Below are positions 63,534 through 64,000 of a stretch of 64,000 nucleotides of DNA, piece by piece; positions within the stretch are counted from its first letter, which is position 1, and every line of letters starts with the position of its first letter. The notes under the pieces are model-generated. The model was not told the DNA's origin and ran no database searches. It worked only from the letters and a program-made list of their open reading frames with translations. The DNA is from Scleromitrula shiraiana. Lineage: Eukaryota > Ascomycota > Leotiomycetes > Helotiales > Sclerotiniaceae. Made by a program: the position numbers and the translations under genes. Location of the stretch: contig JABELC010000001.1 of the NCBI GenBank assembly GCA_028455995.1, forward strand, positions 3,770,501-3,834,500, in the 5' to 3' direction.

Positions 63534-64000
63534 ATTTGCGAGAGTATAGATTCTTTGGGAATCTAGTAAATGTTGGCTTTGATTTAGACATTGCAAGTTT
63601 ATGACGGACCTTTTTATGTTTTTTCGAGTATGTCAAGTCGAGCTGTTATATGTCGTCGATAGGGCGTAGAAGCTAAGTAGATAAACGGGGACTGATAACC
63701 TGTACCTTAACCTCGGTTCAAAAATAACCTTGAGAAACACAGCTTTGGTAACCCTTTCCTTACCTAAATTGTTCTGCGATAAGATGTCTTAGAAAAATAA
63801 TGTATGAATTGTGGTAAAAACATGAACAGTAAACTGACAGAGCTGAGTACTACATAGCTACACCTTGTGTATCATGGGAATTGTAAGCTATCTCATCCCA
63901 TCACATCCAACATAGGCATATCTTGTTGATCCCCGCCACTTTCGGCCAGGTGACATGGTACCAGTTACGCCAACCTCCGATGCTAAACGACAGCCTGCAA
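63534..64000. other. Promoter side of the aminotransferase gene, up to the window edge
   Basis: About 470 bp upstream of the aminotransferase start. No coding region is recognised before the window ends. Confidence 0.55.

Noticed and set aside
1..64000. CRISPR arrays, prokaryotic operons, rRNA genes, transposon ends
   Set aside because: None was seen. Genes are intron-containing and eukaryotic; all repeat arrays found are simple or minisatellite types.

Overview
The window reads as nuclear DNA of a filamentous ascomycete. Genes lie on both strands and are split by short introns of roughly 40-100 bp with GTATGT/GTAAGT-type donors, CTAAC/CTGAC-like branch points and YAG acceptors. The gene content (HET-domain genes, a 2EXR-domain gene, a bilin phytochrome histidine kinase, a FluG-type protein, a Pmp3 proteolipid, an Irc21-like cytochrome b5) is typical of Pezizomycotina. 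A leotiomycete of the Botrytis/Sclerotinia kind is my best guess; that placement is inference, not a database result. Exon boundaries were worked out by hand and checked for reading-frame continuity across every junction.

Layout. 1-330: edge-truncated 2EXR gene (-). 1.3-3.3 kb: FATP/Fat1-type acyl-CoA synthetase (-). 4.5-6.1 kb: PIG-S/Gpi17 subunit of GPI transamidase (+), preceded by two uORFs. 6.6-10.2 kb: WDR6/Rtt10 WD-repeat protein (+). 10.4-14.4 kb: fungal phytochrome hybrid kinase (-) whose H-box histidine codon reads alanine. 16.0-18.7 kb: FluG-like amidohydrolase/glutamine-synthetase fusion (+). 19 kb: mitochondrial ribosomal protein uS8m (-). 20.1-21.9 kb: unrecognised fungal protein with a Q/P-rich repeat tail (+). 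22.2-24.3 kb: broken HET gene (-). 25.5-27.8 kb: large disordered/coiled-coil protein (-).

29.1-30.3 kb: membrane-anchored cytochrome b5 protein (+). 30.7-33.4 kb: Nbs1/nibrin (-). 34.3-34.9 kb: small RPEL-repeat protein (+). 35.9-38.6 kb: mitochondrial EF-G (-), divergent from DNA polymerase kappa (38.9-41.0 kb, +). 41.7-43.5 kb: membrane-anchored alpha/beta hydrolase (-). 44.2-46.1 kb: secreted S10 carboxypeptidase (-). 47.5-49.3 kb: CAX-type cation/H+ exchanger with unusual core motifs (-). 50.7-51.0 kb: Pmp3 proteolipid (-). 51.6-52.0 kb: small Cys-rich protein (+). 52.8-54.0 kb: SET-domain protein (-). 55.5-56.6 kb: eight-exon Ure2p-like glutathione S-transferase (-). 57.9-59.7 kb: intact HET gene (+). 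61.1-61.6 kb: small membrane protein (+). 62.3-63.5 kb: PLP aminotransferase (-).

The genes do not form one pathway or a secondary-metabolite cluster. They are mostly housekeeping genes (tRNA modification, GPI anchoring, mitochondrial translation, DNA repair and translesion synthesis) mixed with sensing, development and self/non-self genes. The features most worth follow-up are the histidine-less phytochrome kinase next to a FluG-type gene, the decayed HET locus, the exchanger with altered ion-binding motifs, and a recurring switch from C-rich to G-rich sense strand inside several genes.
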